This document shows positions 27,510 through 38,134 of a DNA stretch of 64,000 bases, piece after piece. Every line of letters begins with the position of its first letter. Position 1 is the first letter of the stretch. The notes beneath the pieces are model-generated. The model worked only from the letters and a program-made list of their open reading frames with translations. It made no database searches and was not told the origin of the DNA. Source of the DNA: Betaproteobacteria bacterium HGW-Betaproteobacteria-3 (GTDB taxonomy: Bacteria > Pseudomonadota > Gammaproteobacteria > Burkholderiales > Burkholderiaceae_C); NCBI GenBank assembly GCA_002842205.1, contig PHCI01000005.1, positions 1-64,000 of the forward strand. The letters run 5' to 3'. A program made the translations under genes and the position numbers.

Positions 27510-28916
27510 TCAACGTGAGTCACGGTCGCGGGAACGCGAGCCGTCGCGGGCACGGGCATCGCCGGCCGGCGCCGCCGGAACCAGCGGCGCGGTGCCTGTC
27601 GTGTTGCCCGACCCGGGAACGAGCATGGCGTCCACGCCGGAAGTATTGCCCCCGCCCTGCCCGGCCATCTGCATGATCTTGTCGAGCGGCAAATAAAGCA
27701 GGTTGGAGCCCTGGCGCGAATCCACCAGGATTTTGGTCACATTGCCGTAAATCTGCTGCATGGCGTCAAGGTACATGCGGTCCCGCGTGACCTGGGGTGC
27801 CTTCTGGTATTCGGCCAGCACCGAGCGGAAGCGCTGGGAGTCACCCGCAGCCTGCGCCACAATGCGCGATTTATAGGCTTCGGATTCTTCCTTCAGGCGC
27901 GACGCCGAGCCGACAGCGCGCGGCACCACGTCATTGGCATAGGCCTGGGCTTCGTTCTTGGCCCGCTCGCGCTCCTGGCCGGCCTTGAGCACATCGTCAA
28001 AGGCTGCCTGCACCTGCTCGGGCGGACGCACGCCCCCTTGGGCCAGGTTGATGCCAACCACCTCGATGCCCACCTTGTAGCGGTCCAGAATGGTCTGCAT
28101 GAGCGCGCGCACACGCGGCGCGATCTGGTCGCGCTCTTCGGCCAGCGCCGAATCCATGCGCATTTTCCCGACCACCTCGCGCACCGCAGTTTCTGCCGCC
28201 TGAATCACGGCACCCGACGGATTTTTGCTTTCAAACAAATAAGCCCGCGCATCGTTAAGGCGGTACTGCACCGCAAACTTGATCTCCACGATGTTTTCGT
28301 CTTCGGTCAGCATGGCCGACTCGCGCAGGCCGGTGGCCTTGATGACAGTGTCGCGGCCGATGTCCACCAGGCGGATCTGCGTCACGCGCACGGTCTCATG
28401 ACGCTGAATCGGGTACGGCAGGCGCCAGTTGAAGCCGGCGCCGACCGACGATTTGTATTTGCCAAACTGCGTGATGACGGCTTGCTCACCTTCCTGCACG
28501 ATGAAGAAGCCGGTGCCCATCCAGATCAATGCCAGGACACCGAGAATCAGGCCGCCGCCCACGCCCGCGCTTTTCATGTCCGGCTGGAATCCGCCACCGC
28601 CACCGCCCCCATTGCCCCCGCCCAGATGGCCTCCGCGACCGGCGCTTTTTGCGCCGCCAAACAGGCCCCCCAGCTTGCGGTTGAAATCGCGCCAGAGTTC
28701 GTCGAGATCCGGTGGCCCCTGGTTGGGACCCCGGTCGCGCCCACCGTTGCCGGTCGGGGGTCTGGAAGGCGGGTCGCCCTCCGGCCGCGCGCCATTGCCG
28801 GCATTGTCGCCGGACGCGTCGTCGCCCCGGCCCCAACGCGGGTCGTTGAGGTTGAACATGCCCCGGATACGACCCGACAGGCCATCCAGGCGAGGTTTCC
28901 GCAAATTGAGATTCAT
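27510..28916 (-). CDS. hflK: SPFH/band 7 protein HflK
   Basis: Partner of HflC in the FtsH-modulating complex. The cytoplasmic N-terminus is Gly-rich (residues about 50-110: GRGGHLGGGNGGGGGGGFQP), then a membrane helix GGGLILGVLALIWMGTGFFI, the SPFH domain beginning VQEGEQAVITQFGKYKSS, and a helical segment with QERERAKNEAQAYANDVVPR. The start MNLNLRKPRL at 28916 is chosen; MFNLNDPRWGRG at 28859 matches the shorter form common in homologues. Lies 42 bp after hflX. Confidence 0.95.
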   Translation of the reverse strand: MNLNLRKPRLDGLSGRIRGMFNLNDPRWGRGDDASGDNAGNGARPEGDPPSRPPTGNGGRDRGPNQGPPDLDELWRDFNRKLGGLFGGAKSAGRGGHLGGGNGGGGGGGFQPDMKSAGVGGGLILGVLALIWMGTGFFIVQEGEQAVITQFGKYKSSVGAGFNWRLPYPIQRHETVRVTQIRLVDIGRDTVIKATGLRESAMLTEDENIVEIKFAVQYRLNDARAYLFESKNPSGAVIQAAETAVREVVGKMRMDSALAEERDQIAPRVRALMQTILDRYKVGIEVVGINLAQGGVRPPEQVQAAFDDVLKAGQERERAKNEAQAYANDVVPRAVGSASRLKEESEAYKSRIVAQAAGDSQRFRSVLAEYQKAPQVTRDRMYLDAMQQIYGNVTKILVDSRQGSNLLYLPLDKIMQMAGQGGGNTSGVDAMLVPGSGNTTGTAPLVPAAPAGDARARDGSRSRDRDSR

Positions 28917-28958
28917 GCGCTTCAGTCTCTTTCGTGTCTTGTCCCTGATTGTGCCCAA

Positions 28959-30128
28959 TCAGACAACAGGTTCAACCCATGTGGGTTCTGGGATGGCCGC
29001 GGGCAACCGGGCCGCCACCATGCGGGCCAGCTGCTGGCGCAGTTCGGCAAGGCCTTCGCCCGTGCTGGCACTGACAAAAATCCGCGGCACTACCGCGCCG
29101 TCAAGATCAAACATATCTTGCAGCTGAAGTGGTCGCTGGCCGCTTTCAAGCGCGTCCAGCTTGTTGAATACCAGCATTTGCGGGACCTCCGCGGCACCGA
29201 TTTCGGCCAGAACACGCTGCACCTCGGCGATCTGCTCGCGCCAGTTGGGGTTGGCGACGTCGACGACATGCAGCAGCAGGTCGGCGTCGGCCGCCTCCTG
29301 CAAGGTCGCCTGAAAGGCATCGATGAGCCCGTGCGGAAGATCGCGGATGAATCCGACCGTGTCCGACAGCGAAACCGACCGGCCCGCCTCGCCAAGATAA
29401 AGCTGGCGGGTCGTGGTGTCGAGCGTGGCAAAAAGCTGGTCGGCGGCGTAAGCCCGGGCCTTGACCAGCGCATTGAACAGCGTGGACTTGCCGGCGTTGG
29501 TGTAGCCGACCAGTGAAATGGTGAAGGTGTGGCGCCGGTCACGCTGGCGCCGCTGGGTCTGGCGCTGGCGCTTGACCTTTTCCAGGCGTTCCCGGGTGCG
29601 TTTGATGGCGTCCCCGATCATCCGGCGGTCCAGTTCGATCTGGGTCTCGCCGGGCCCGCCGCGGGCCCCGATGCCGCCGCGCTGGCGCTCCAGGTGCGAC
29701 CATCGGCGCACCAGCCGCGTGCTCAGGTACTGAAGCCGCGCCAACTCGACCTGGAGCTTGCCTTCGTGGCTGCGCGCGCGCTGCCCGAAGATCGACAGGA
29801 TCAGCAAGGTGCGGTCATTGACGGGCAGGCCCAGATGCCGCTCGAGGTTGCGTTGCTGCGCCGGGCTCAGGGACTGATCAAAGAGAACTTCGGTTGCGCC
29901 GTGCTGTTCGGCCAGAAACTTGATTTCATCGGCCTTGCCACTGCCCACGAACAGGGCCGCGTCGGGTGCCTTGCGCTTGCAGGTGACGCGGGCCACAGGG
30001 CGCATGCCAGCAGTTTCGGCCAGTTGCCCCAGTTCGTCCAGCGCCGAATCGAAATTCGGGAGACCGAAATCGACCCCGACAAGCACTGCCAGCGTCGACT
30101 GATTTTCGGGAATTTCAGGTGAACTCAA
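28959..30128 (-). CDS. hflX: Ribosome-associated GTPase HflX
   Basis: GTPase that splits stalled 70S ribosomes under stress. N-terminal HflX domain (DFGLPNFDSALDELGQLAET; GLPVNDRTLLILSIFGQRAR), the linker signature GIGARGGPGETQIELDRR, and the G domain with GYTNAGKSTLFN (G1), DTVGFIRDLP (G3) and NKLD (G4). 389 residues with a TTG start at 30128; no ATG fits before the domain. Part of the hfq-hflX-hflK-hflC run. Confidence 0.96.
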   Translation of the reverse strand: MSSPEIPENQSTLAVLVGVDFGLPNFDSALDELGQLAETAGMRPVARVTCKRKAPDAALFVGSGKADEIKFLAEQHGATEVLFDQSLSPAQQRNLERHLGLPVNDRTLLILSIFGQRARSHEGKLQVELARLQYLSTRLVRRWSHLERQRGGIGARGGPGETQIELDRRMIGDAIKRTRERLEKVKRQRQTQRRQRDRRHTFTISLVGYTNAGKSTLFNALVKARAYAADQLFATLDTTTRQLYLGEAGRSVSLSDTVGFIRDLPHGLIDAFQATLQEAADADLLLHVVDVANPNWREQIAEVQRVLAEIGAAEVPQMLVFNKLDALESGQRPLQLQDMFDLDGAVVPRIFVSASTGEGLAELRQQLARMVAARLPAAIPEPTWVEPVV

Positions 30129-30188
30129 TTCAGTGTTTCGGCAATGACGGACAGTTCACCACCCCCGAACCCCACGGGGCGGTCGCAG

Positions 30189-30443
30189 TCAGGCAGCGGT
30201 TTCGCCCGGTTCGGACGTCTCGGCGGCGGAGAAATTCACCGCACGACCGGGAACGATGGTGGATATGGCGTGCTTGTAGACCATTTGCGTCACCGTGTTG
30301 CGCAGCAACACGACGTACTGGTCGAAAGACTCGATCTGACCCTGCAGCTTGATGCCATTGACGAGATAAATCGACACTGGAACATGTTCGCGACGCAGCG
30401 TGTTGAGAAACGGGTCTTGAAGTAATTGCCCTTTATTGCTCAC
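30189..30443 (-). CDS. hfq: RNA chaperone Hfq
   Basis: Hexameric Sm-like protein pairing small RNAs with mRNA. 84 residues: [20 protein letters not shown] (N-terminal helix), Sm1 with [20 protein letters not shown], and Sm2 [12 protein letters not shown]. The C-terminal tail ([15 protein letters not shown]) is short, as in other beta-proteobacteria. Upstream is der (150 bp) and downstream hflX. Confidence 0.98.
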   Translation of the reverse strand: MSNKGQLLQDPFLNTLRREHVPVSIYLVNGIKLQGQIESFDQYVVLLRNTVTQMVYKHAISTIVPGRAVNFSAAETSEPGETAA

Positions 30444-30592
30444 GATATTCTCCGTGTTCTGGAAGTTGTTGTTGGAGGTTGGACCTTACCACACCCATTC
30501 ACCGGTTTCGGCGGCAGGGACGTCAATTCCGTAGGGTCTTTGTTGAAACTCACCGCTGCCCCTCAACCCGCCAGGGCCCATGAACGCCGCAT

Positions 30593-31933
30593 TCAGTCCG
30601 TGTCGGCGTAGGGGCTATGCGAAATCTTCATTTCGATGCGCAGCGGCGTCCCCACCAGGTTGAATTCCTTGCGAAACCGGGCTTCGAGGAAGCGTTTGTA
30701 AGCATCGGTGACGTGGTCCAGTGAATTGCCATGGATCACGATCACTGGCGGGTTCATGCCGCCCTGGTGCGCGTAACGGGGCTTGGGGCGGAACATGCCC
30801 GCGCGCTTGGGGGCCTGGAACTGCACGGCCTCCTGCAGCAGGCGGGTCAGCACCGGGGTGGGCATCTTGCACATGGCCGACTTGCGGGCCAGTGCAATCG
30901 AATCCCAGACCGGCCCCAGGCCCTGCCGTTTTTTGGCCGAAATGTAGTGAATCGAGGCGAACTTGAGAAACGCCAGCCGGGTCTCGATGGAGCGCAGCAC
31001 AATCTGGCGTTGGTATTCGTCTGCTGCATCCCATTTGTTGACCGCCAGCACGACCGCGCGTCCGCTCTCCAGAATGAAGCCGGCGATGTGGGCGTCCTGG
31101 TCGGTCACCCCTTCGGTGGCGTCGAGCAGCAGCAGCACCACGTGGGCGGTTTCAATGGCCTGAAGCGTCTTGACCACCGAAAATTTCTCGATGGCCTCGA
31201 ATACCTTGCCCTTGCGACGCAAGCCCGCGGTGTCAATCAGTTCAAAGCGTTGCCCGCCCCGCTCAAACGGCACCGAGATCGCGTCCCGGGTGGTACCGGG
31301 CAGATCGAAAGCGACCAGCCGCTCTTCACCCAGCCAGGTGTTGATCAAGGTGGACTTGCCCACATTGGGCCGCCCGGCCACCGCAAGGCGGATGACGCCG
31401 GTGTCCTCGGCGGCTTCGTCGTCCTCGTCAGGCTCGGGCAAATGGAGCGGCTCCAGCGCCAGCTCGACCAGGCTTCGCACGCCCTCACCGTGCGCGGCGG
31501 AGACCGGATGGACATCGCCCAGGCCCAGTTCGAAGAATTCGCCCAGACGGGTGCCGTCTTTCATGCCTTCGGCCTTGTTGGCGGTCAGCACGCAGGGCTT
31601 GCCGAGGCGGCGCAGGTAGTTGGCGATGTCGTGGTCTTGCGCCGACAGCCCGGCCCGTGCATCCACCACAAACACCACCACATCGGCCTCGGCCACCGCC
31701 TGGCGCGTCTGCTTGGCCATTTCCTTGTAGATGCCGCTGGCGGCGTCGGGCTCGAAGCCGCCGGTGTCGATCACGATGTACTCGTGCTTGCCCTGGCGGC
31801 CGGTGCCGTAGTGGCGGTCCCGCGTCAGGCCGGCGAAGTCGGCAACGATGGCGTCACGCGACTTGGTCAGCCGGTTGAACAGTGTCGATTTTCCGACGTT
31901 GGGACGTCCGACAAGGGCAATGACGGGTTTCAT
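30593..31933 (-). CDS. der: Ribosome assembly GTPase Der (EngA)
   Basis: Double GTPase needed for 50S maturation. Two G domains with identical G1 cores ([12 protein letters not shown] near residue 8; [12 protein letters not shown] near 186), switch sequences [10 protein letters not shown] and [15 protein letters not shown] and NKWDA G4 motifs, then a KH-like C-terminal domain ending [10 protein letters not shown]. 446 residues. Its ATG overlaps the bamB stop (ATGA). Confidence 0.97.
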   Translation of the reverse strand: MKPVIALVGRPNVGKSTLFNRLTKSRDAIVADFAGLTRDRHYGTGRQGKHEYIVIDTGGFEPDAASGIYKEMAKQTRQAVAEADVVVFVVDARAGLSAQDHDIANYLRRLGKPCVLTANKAEGMKDGTRLGEFFELGLGDVHPVSAAHGEGVRSLVELALEPLHLPEPDEDDEAAEDTGVIRLAVAGRPNVGKSTLINTWLGEERLVAFDLPGTTRDAISVPFERGGQRFELIDTAGLRRKGKVFEAIEKFSVVKTLQAIETAHVVLLLLDATEGVTDQDAHIAGFILESGRAVVLAVNKWDAADEYQRQIVLRSIETRLAFLKFASIHYISAKKRQGLGPVWDSIALARKSAMCKMPTPVLTRLLQEAVQFQAPKRAGMFRPKPRYAHQGGMNPPVIVIHGNSLDHVTDAYKRFLEARFRKEFNLVGTPLRIEMKISHSPYADTD

Positions 31934-33075
31934 TCGGGGCGGAAGCCAAACACGCCACCGTTGCGCGAAACCACCACCAGGGTGTTCCCGGCCAGCACCG
32001 GCGTGGCAACGATGGCCGAGCCGTCGGTGGCCACGCGCGCCAGCAGGCTGCCATCCTCACGCGACAGCAGGTGCACAAAACCGGCACCGTCGCCCACCAC
32101 CACTGAGCGGCCCAGCACAAGCGGCGCCGTGAGATCGCGGTATTTGAGGCGGTCCGTGGCCCATACAGGTTCGCCGGTGGTGCGCTGCCAGGCATTCACC
32201 AGCCCGTTGGACTCGGTGCCGAACACCGTACGCGCATCCCCGTCCAGCCCCAGAATGCCATTGGCGGGTCGGGTCCACATCACCGCGCCGCGGGTGGTGT
32301 TGACGCAACCCACGGTCGCCTGAAAGGCCCGCGCGCACACCACGTCGTCCACCCGGCTGGCATTGCCCACCAGATCGACCAGGCGTTCGACTTCATTGGT
32401 GCCACGTGGGGTGGAGATTGCGGCTTCCCAGCGCGACGAGCCGTTCAGCGGATTCATGCCCACCAGTCGGCCCGAAAGGCCCACGACCAGCGTGTCCCCG
32501 ACCGGCAGCATGGTGCCGGCCTGGCGCAGCACCAGCGGGTCACCCGGCCGTTGCTGCGACCACAGCCTGCGCCCGGTCTGGCCGTCGAAGGCGTGCACCG
32601 AACGGTCGGCGCCGAGCACGAACACGCGCTTCCCCGCAACCAGTGGTGCGGTGAACGATTGCGCTGAAAGCTTTTGGCGCCAGAGCACCTTGCCACCTTC
32701 CATGGCCACCAGGTCGTTTTCAAGGGTGACCACTGCAGCCGTCTGTCCGTCGCTGCCCACGCCCGCCAGCAGCGGCGTGGTCAGCCGGGTTCGCCAGAGG
32801 TCGCGGCCGGTGGCCGAATCGATGGCGGCCACCGTGCCGTCGGTGGCCGCCACCGTGACCGCCTGCGCGTTGACGTTCACGCTGAGGAACGATTTGACTT
32901 CACCGATCCGGGCTGTCCACGCCGGGCGAATGCCGATCAGCGCCGGATTGGCGCCAAGCTCGGTGGGCGCGGGCTTGCCTGCGCCGCCAAAGCAGCCCGC
33001 AATGAAAACTACAGAAAATATAGCAAACAATGACCTTTTGACAGGGGCTAAGCGCCAAAAATCCTTGAAATTCAT
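31930..33075 (-). CDS. bamB: Outer membrane assembly lipoprotein BamB
   Basis: Beta-propeller lipoprotein of the BAM complex, 381 residues. The mature part has propeller repeats such as [20 protein letters not shown] and [20 protein letters not shown]. The precursor starts [20 protein letters not shown], then SVVFIAGC, with lipobox IAGC (Cys 28). The first about 22 codons are encoded by a family-1 repeat on the opposite strand, so the signal peptide seems built from a mobile or repetitive element. The ATG overlaps the yfgM stop (ATGA), and the gene's own stop overlaps der, fixing both ends. Confidence 0.95.
   Translation of the reverse strand: MNFKDFWRLAPVKRSLFAIFSVVFIAGCFGGAGKPAPTELGANPALIGIRPAWTARIGEVKSFLSVNVNAQAVTVAATDGTVAAIDSATGRDLWRTRLTTPLLAGVGSDGQTAAVVTLENDLVAMEGGKVLWRQKLSAQSFTAPLVAGKRVFVLGADRSVHAFDGQTGRRLWSQQRPGDPLVLRQAGTMLPVGDTLVVGLSGRLVGMNPLNGSSRWEAAISTPRGTNEVERLVDLVGNASRVDDVVCARAFQATVGCVNTTRGAVMWTRPANGILGLDGDARTVFGTESNGLVNAWQRTTGEPVWATDRLKYRDLTAPLVLGRSVVVGDGAGFVHLLSREDGSLLARVATDGSAIVATPVLAGNTLVVVSRNGGVFGFRPE
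33014..33074 (+). repeat. Interspersed repeat (family 1) encoding the BamB signal peptide
   Basis: Contains GAAAATATAGCAAACAATGA, then CCTTTTGACAGGGGCTAAGC and CCAAAAATCCTTGAAAT, near-consensus. Read on the minus strand from the bamB ATG, it codes the basic n-region and half the hydrophobic core of the lipoprotein signal. Confidence 0.88.
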
Positions 33076-33767
33076 GGCTTGACTCCTGCCGCAGCCGGGG
33101 TCGCGGATGCGGCCCCGTCGCCGCCCTTGGCATCAACGCCCAGCGACGTCAATTTGATTTCCACCAGACGGCGGTAATCGAGCCGCTCCGACAGCCCCTT
33201 ATAGGCCTTGAGGTACTCCTGGGTGGCCTCGGCCTTCTTGCCCTGCAACAGGTAAATATCCCCCTTGCGATCGGCCGCCAGGGGCTCGAATTCGTGCGGG
33301 AACGCATCGGCCAGCGTGGCCAGGGCTTCGTCGTACGCTTTGGCGTCCAGCTGCAGCGCGCTCAGGCGCAGGCGGGCCAATGCCTTGTAGCCGTCATCCC
33401 TGGCCTGTTGAACGGTCCAGGTGAGCGCCGCCCTGGCCGCCTCGGGCTGCTGGCGGTCGATGGCGCTTTTGGCAACCATCAAAGCGGCTTGAGAGGCGTA
33501 GATGGTCTTGCCGAACTTGTCTTTCATGTCGGCAAAGGCACGGTCAAGCCGCGCAGCATCGCCGCCCGCAGCGGCCCGCTCCACTTCGTCGTACAAGGTG
33601 GCGGCCTGCGCTGCCTGACTGCGCTGCCAGTACTGGTAGCCGTTCCATGCGGCCACCGACCCGAAAACCAGGATCAGGGCCCAGCTGATGAGATTGCCGT
33701 ATTGGTTCCAGAAATGCTTGAACTCTGCAAGCTGTTCCTGTTCTTCGAGATCGAGATGTTTTGCCAT
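33072..33767 (-). CDS. yfgM: YfgM-like periplasmic-facing TPR protein
   Basis: 231 residues: cytoplasmic start MAKHLDLEEQEQLAEFKHFW, one membrane helix LISWALILVFGSVAAWNGYQY (about 29-50), then tetratricopeptide-like helices. Homologues associate with SecYEG and PpiD and help periplasmic folding. The tail is Ala/Gly/Asp-rich. It lies between hisS and bamB as in other proteobacteria, and its stop overlaps bamB. Confidence 0.9.
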   Translation of the reverse strand: MAKHLDLEEQEQLAEFKHFWNQYGNLISWALILVFGSVAAWNGYQYWQRSQAAQAATLYDEVERAAAGGDAARLDRAFADMKDKFGKTIYASQAALMVAKSAIDRQQPEAARAALTWTVQQARDDGYKALARLRLSALQLDAKAYDEALATLADAFPHEFEPLAADRKGDIYLLQGKKAEATQEYLKAYKGLSERLDYRRLVEIKLTSLGVDAKGGDGAASATPAAAGVKP

Positions 33768-33779
33768 GGGAGGAAATCG

Positions 33780-35102
33780 TTAAGACCGCGATTGTAGGTT
33801 GCACGCCCATGCGGACACTTCCGCGAGCGCTTGGGTTTGCTGAGCGCCGGCCCCGTCGCGCAATGCCTTGACCGTGACCGTGCCTGCCGCCAGTTCGTCG
33901 GCGCCAAAGATCAGGGCATACCGGGCCCCGCTGGCGTCGGCTTTCTTGAACTGCGACTTCATGCTGCCCATGCCATCCGCGCCCGTGGCCGCGTGCATCT
34001 GCACCTTGATGCCGGCGCCACGCAAGGCTTCACAGGCCGCCATGGCAACGGGCATCGCCTCTGCCGCCGGTACGATCGCGTAGGCATCGGGTTCGGTCCC
34101 GGGCGGCAGCACGCCGACCGCTTCAAGCAGCAGCAGCATGCGCTCCACGCCCATGCCCCAGCCAACCGCCGGCGTCGGCTTGCCGCCGAGCTGCTCGAAC
34201 AGGCCGTCGTAACGGCCGCCGCCGCAAACCGTGCCCTGCGAGCCAAGCTTGTCGGTGATCCACTCGAACACGGTGAGGTTGTAGTAGTCCATGCCGCGCA
34301 CCAGGCGCGGATTGATGCGGTAGGCCAGCCCCACCGCGTCAAGCACCGCGCGCACCGCATTCAGGTGCGCAAGCGATGCTTCGCCGAGGAAATCCATCAG
34401 TTGCGGGGCCGCTTCGACGATCGCCTGCATGGCGGGATTTTTCGTGTCGAGGATGCGCAGCGGATTGCTGTGCAGCCGACGTCTGGCGTCTTCGTCCAGC
34501 ACATCGGCATGGGCCTCGAAGTGCGCGATCAGCGCGGCGCGGTGCGCCATGCGTTCGGCCGGCTGGCCCAGGCTGTTCAGTTCAAGCCGCACATGCTCCA
34601 TCGGGATGCCCAGGTCGCACAGCAACGCCCGGCACATCAGGATCTGCTCGGCGTCGACATCAGGCCCGGCAAAGCCCAGCGCCTCGACGTCGATCTGGTG
34701 GAACTGGCGGTAGCGCCCCTTCTGTGGCCGCTCGTGGCGGAACAGCGTCACCGCCGACCAGACCCGCATGGGCCCGTTGTACAGCGCGTTGTGCTCGTTC
34801 ATCGCGCGCACGATGCCGGCGGTCGCCTCGGGGCGCAGCGTGAGCTTGTCGCCGTTCATCGAGTCCACGAAGGAGTACATCTCCTTCTCGACGATGTCGG
34901 TCACCTCGCCAAGGCCGCGCACGAACAGCGCCGTCGGCTCGACGACGGGCGTGCGCACGTTGGCATAGGCATAGCGTGCCATCAGCGCGCGCACCTTGGA
35001 CTCAAACCACTCCCAGCGCGCGGACTCGGGCGGGAGAATGTCGTTCATGCCTTTGACGGCCGTCAGTTTGGCCGCCTTGTCGGCGATGGGTTGCTCGGAC
35101 AT
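33780..35102 (-). CDS. hisS: Histidine-tRNA ligase
   Basis: Class II synthetase, 440 residues. N-terminal [22 protein letters not shown], motif 2 around [31 protein letters not shown] (in part), the histidine-specific loop [15 protein letters not shown], motif 3 [16 protein letters not shown], then the C-terminal anticodon-binding domain. Starts 11 bp after ispG. Confidence 0.97.
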   Translation of the reverse strand: MSEQPIADKAAKLTAVKGMNDILPPESARWEWFESKVRALMARYAYANVRTPVVEPTALFVRGLGEVTDIVEKEMYSFVDSMNGDKLTLRPEATAGIVRAMNEHNALYNGPMRVWSAVTLFRHERPQKGRYRQFHQIDVEALGFAGPDVDAEQILMCRALLCDLGIPMEHVRLELNSLGQPAERMAHRAALIAHFEAHADVLDEDARRRLHSNPLRILDTKNPAMQAIVEAAPQLMDFLGEASLAHLNAVRAVLDAVGLAYRINPRLVRGMDYYNLTVFEWITDKLGSQGTVCGGGRYDGLFEQLGGKPTPAVGWGMGVERMLLLLEAVGVLPPGTEPDAYAIVPAAEAMPVAMAACEALRGAGIKVQMHAATGADGMGSMKSQFKKADASGARYALIFGADELAAGTVTVKALRDGAGAQQTQALAEVSAWACNLQSRS

Positions 35103-35113
35103 GGCTTCTCGAT

Positions 35114-36391
35114 TCAGTCAACTTGGGCGGGTGTGGCCGCGCCGAAACGCTTTTCGATGTAGCCCTCCACCAGCGCCTGGAATTCATGCGCAATGCGCTC
35201 GCCGCGCAAGGTCACGCTTTTTTCGCCATCCACATAGACCGGCGCGGCCGGTGCCTCGCCCGTGCCGGGCAGGCTGATGCCGATGTCGGCGTGCTTGCTC
35301 TCGCCCGGGCCGTTGACGATGCAGCCCATCACGGCCACTTTCAGCGTCTCGACGCCCGGGTAGCGCGTGCGCCAGATCGGCATTTGCGCGCGCATGAAGT
35401 CGTCGATCTGCTTGGCCAGTTCCTGGAAGGTTTCGCTGGTCGTGCGGCCACACCCCGGACAGGCCGTCACACTGGGCACGAAACTGCGCAGGCCCAGGGC
35501 CTGGAGGATTTCCGATGCAATCACGACTTCCTGCGTTCGCGATTCGCCGGGCTGGGGCGTCAGCGACACGCGAATGGTGTCGCCAATGCCTTCCTGCAGC
35601 AGGATGGACAGCGCCGTGGCCGACGCCACCGTGCCCTTGGTGCCCATGCCGGCTTCGGTCAGGCCAAGATGCAGCGGATAGTCGCACCGGCGCGCCAGTT
35701 CGCGGTACACCGAGATCAGGTCCTGCACGCCGCTGACCTTGCACGACAGGATGATCTGGCGACCATCCATGCCCATTTGCTCGGCACGCCGTGCCGATTC
35801 AATGGCCGAGGTGATCAGCGCCTCGTACATGACCTGTTTGGCATCCCAAGGCTCGGCGCGCAGGCTGTTGGTGTCCATCAGGCCGGCGAGCAGTTCCTGA
35901 TCGAGACTGCCCCAGTTCACGCCGATGCGAACGGGCTTGTTCCAGCGCATCGCCGCTTCGATCATCTGGCCGAACTGGCGGTCGCGCTTTTCACCCTTGC
36001 CCACGTTGCCTGGGTTGATGCGGTATTTGGACAGCGCCTCGGCGCAGGCGGGGACTTCGGTCAACAGCCGGTGACCGTTGTAATGGAAATCCCCGATCAG
36101 TGGGACATCGACGCCCATGCGGTCGAGTTGCTCGCGAATGTACGGAACCGCCTGCGCCGCTTCGGGTGTGTTCACGGTGATGCGCACCAGCTCGGAACCG
36201 GCCAGTGCCAGCTCCTTGACCTGGATGGCCGTGCCAATGGCGTCGACCGTGTCGGTGTTGGTCATGGACTGGACCCGCACGGGCGCATCCCCACCGACTG
36301 TCACAACGCGGTCACCCCAGCTGACTTTGGCCTGCCGGGAATGCCGCGGCATGGGCGTGGCGGATGGGATCGGGGCTTCGACGACGGTCAT
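35114..36391 (-). CDS. ispG: (E)-4-hydroxy-3-methylbut-2-enyl-diphosphate synthase
   Basis: [4Fe-4S] enzyme of the MEP isoprenoid pathway. 425 residues: [20 protein letters not shown] at the N-terminus, then the TIM barrel, and C-terminal Fe-S cysteines in [15 protein letters not shown] and [14 protein letters not shown]. The ATG at 36391 shares its first base with the last base of the rodZ stop (TGATG); a GTG one codon earlier is the alternative. Confidence 0.97.
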   Translation of the reverse strand: MTVVEAPIPSATPMPRHSRQAKVSWGDRVVTVGGDAPVRVQSMTNTDTVDAIGTAIQVKELALAGSELVRITVNTPEAAQAVPYIREQLDRMGVDVPLIGDFHYNGHRLLTEVPACAEALSKYRINPGNVGKGEKRDRQFGQMIEAAMRWNKPVRIGVNWGSLDQELLAGLMDTNSLRAEPWDAKQVMYEALITSAIESARRAEQMGMDGRQIILSCKVSGVQDLISVYRELARRCDYPLHLGLTEAGMGTKGTVASATALSILLQEGIGDTIRVSLTPQPGESRTQEVVIASEILQALGLRSFVPSVTACPGCGRTTSETFQELAKQIDDFMRAQMPIWRTRYPGVETLKVAVMGCIVNGPGESKHADIGISLPGTGEAPAAPVYVDGEKSVTLRGERIAHEFQALVEGYIEKRFGAATPAQVD

Positions 36392-37290
36392 CACTTCACC
36401 TCAAAACGCGCAACATTGTCACGGGTGAACCGCGTCAGGTCCAGCGGCTTTCCCCGCACCTGTACCTCGGTGCTGTCGGCGCGGCCGACCACGACTTGCA
36501 GCGGCAAGGCACCGCTCACGCCCGCAGACGACCCCGCGGCCAGCAAGCGACGCATCACCACGACGCCTCGCGCGTCGGTCACTTCAATCCACGATTCAGC
36601 CCGGACACTGAAAATGGCGATGCCATCGCTGGCAGCGGCATCGCTCGGTGCGCCGGCAATGGGCGTTTGCGGGGCAGGTGGTTCCGCCACCAGTGGATTG
36701 GACAGGACCGGTGCGGCCGCCGTGTCACCCGCAGGCGTTTGCGAAACGGCGCCCGGCAGCTGCGGCTCGACTGACGGCGCGACCGCCGTCACAGGCACCG
36801 TGATCGTGGGAGCCATGCCAGGATCGCTCGATACCGGCACCGGCGCGCTGCGCTGAACAGAAGGCAGAAAGATCAGGACCACCGCGCCCAACAGAAACGC
36901 CAATACGGCAAGCACGATCGGCCGCGACAATTGGTCCATCAAGCCAAGGCCCGGACTGTCGCCCGGCGCGCGAAACGGTGCGTTGATGGTGGACTGCGTG
37001 CGATCGAGTCGCGGTGTCACGGTTTGCGGCAGCTTGGCCAGAATCGGTGCCGGGTCCACCTTGAGTGCGCGGCACACACTGGACGCCAGTGCCCGCACAA
37101 ACACGGCGTCGGTCAACCCCTCCAGATGGTCGGCCTCCAGCGCCTCCAGCTTGCGGACCGGAACCTTGAGCGAAACCGCCAGCGCGGCCACATGCAGCCC
37201 GGCGGCCTCGCGCGCGGCGCGCAGCAACGCGCCCGCGCTGGCACCACTGTCCGTGCCTGAAGGGGACTCCGACCAGGCTGCGTCACTCAT
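36391..37290 (-). CDS. rodZ: Cytoskeletal membrane protein RodZ
   Basis: Couples MreB to the cell-wall machinery. 299 residues: N-terminal helix-turn-helix ([20 protein letters not shown], then [19 protein letters not shown]), one membrane helix [20 protein letters not shown] (about residues 125-145), a Pro/Ala/Val-rich periplasmic linker and a C-terminal DUF4115-like beta domain. ATG 37290 overlaps the end of pilW by 8 bp; an in-frame TTG lies one codon earlier. Confidence 0.92.
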   Translation of the reverse strand: MSDAAWSESPSGTDSGASAGALLRAAREAAGLHVAALAVSLKVPVRKLEALEADHLEGLTDAVFVRALASSVCRALKVDPAPILAKLPQTVTPRLDRTQSTINAPFRAPGDSPGLGLMDQLSRPIVLAVLAFLLGAVVLIFLPSVQRSAPVPVSSDPGMAPTITVPVTAVAPSVEPQLPGAVSQTPAGDTAAAPVLSNPLVAEPPAPQTPIAGAPSDAAASDGIAIFSVRAESWIEVTDARGVVVMRRLLAAGSSAGVSGALPLQVVVGRADSTEVQVRGKPLDLTRFTRDNVARFEVK

Positions 37291-38119
37291 CAAAATTCCC
37301 CCGGTCGTAGGCCAGCACCTCCCTGGACTGTGGAAACCGCCGCTTCAACTGGTCGGCCAGTTGCGACATGGCAACCTTGTCGTTCATGCGTCGCTCGACC
37401 TTCACGCCGAGCCACAGCGACTCGGCATTGGCCTGTTCGGTGTTGTTGATGCGCCGGATGTAGAACTGGGCCCGCTTGTAATCGCCGCGAAGGTACAGCA
37501 GATTGGCGAGATTGAAACCGGTAATCGGATTGCCGGCGTCCAGCTCAAGCGCCCGCGACAGCGTGCGTTCGGCGTCCGCCCGGTTGCCGGCGCGAATCTG
37601 GCACATCCCCTGGATCATCAGGGTCTTGGCGCGATCACCATAGGTCGGATTGGACAGTGCCTGCTCAAACATTTCCTCAGCCTGCGGATACCGTCCCTGC
37701 TGACAGTGAAGCCACCCGTAGTTGTGCTGCACATTGGCGTTTCGCGGATTCAATGCCAGTGCCCGGCGAAAACTGTCTTCGGCCTGGGCGATGTCGTTCA
37801 TACGCATGTAGACCAGGCCACGCAGGTTGAAAGCCTCGACATAGGACGGGTCGGAGACCAGCGCCTGTTTGATTTCGTCCAGCGCCACATTGGTCTGCCC
37901 CTGCTCAAAATAGTTGACCGCCAGCTCCAGGCGCAAACGGGCCCGTTTGCGAAACTCCGGCTCGTCCGAATCGGTCACGACGTCAGATTGCCGATCAGAG
38001 GCACCGGTCCGCCCGGGGCCGCTGACGCAGCCTGAGACGGCAGTCAGCACTGTCAGCACCAACCCACCCAACAATGCCCAACGCACCCAAGTGCGTTGTG
38101 TCCAGCCCGTTTTTTCCAT
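37283..38119 (-). CDS. pilW: Type IV pilus biogenesis/stability lipoprotein PilW (PilF)
   Basis: Pilotin needed for outer-membrane secretin assembly and pilus stability. 278 residues with a lipoprotein signal (lipobox VSGC, Cys 31) and about six TPR units (for example AVNYFEQGQTNVALDEIKQA; GLVYMRMNDIAQAEDSFRRA). The rlmN-pilW-rodZ-ispG-hisS order is conserved. Suggests the organism makes type IV pili. Confidence 0.94.
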   Translation of the reverse strand: MEKTGWTQRTWVRWALLGGLVLTVLTAVSGCVSGPGRTGASDRQSDVVTDSDEPEFRKRARLRLELAVNYFEQGQTNVALDEIKQALVSDPSYVEAFNLRGLVYMRMNDIAQAEDSFRRALALNPRNANVQHNYGWLHCQQGRYPQAEEMFEQALSNPTYGDRAKTLMIQGMCQIRAGNRADAERTLSRALELDAGNPITGFNLANLLYLRGDYKRAQFYIRRINNTEQANAESLWLGVKVERRMNDKVAMSQLADQLKRRFPQSREVLAYDRGNFDE

Positions 38120-38134
38120 TCGTCGTATCTCCTG

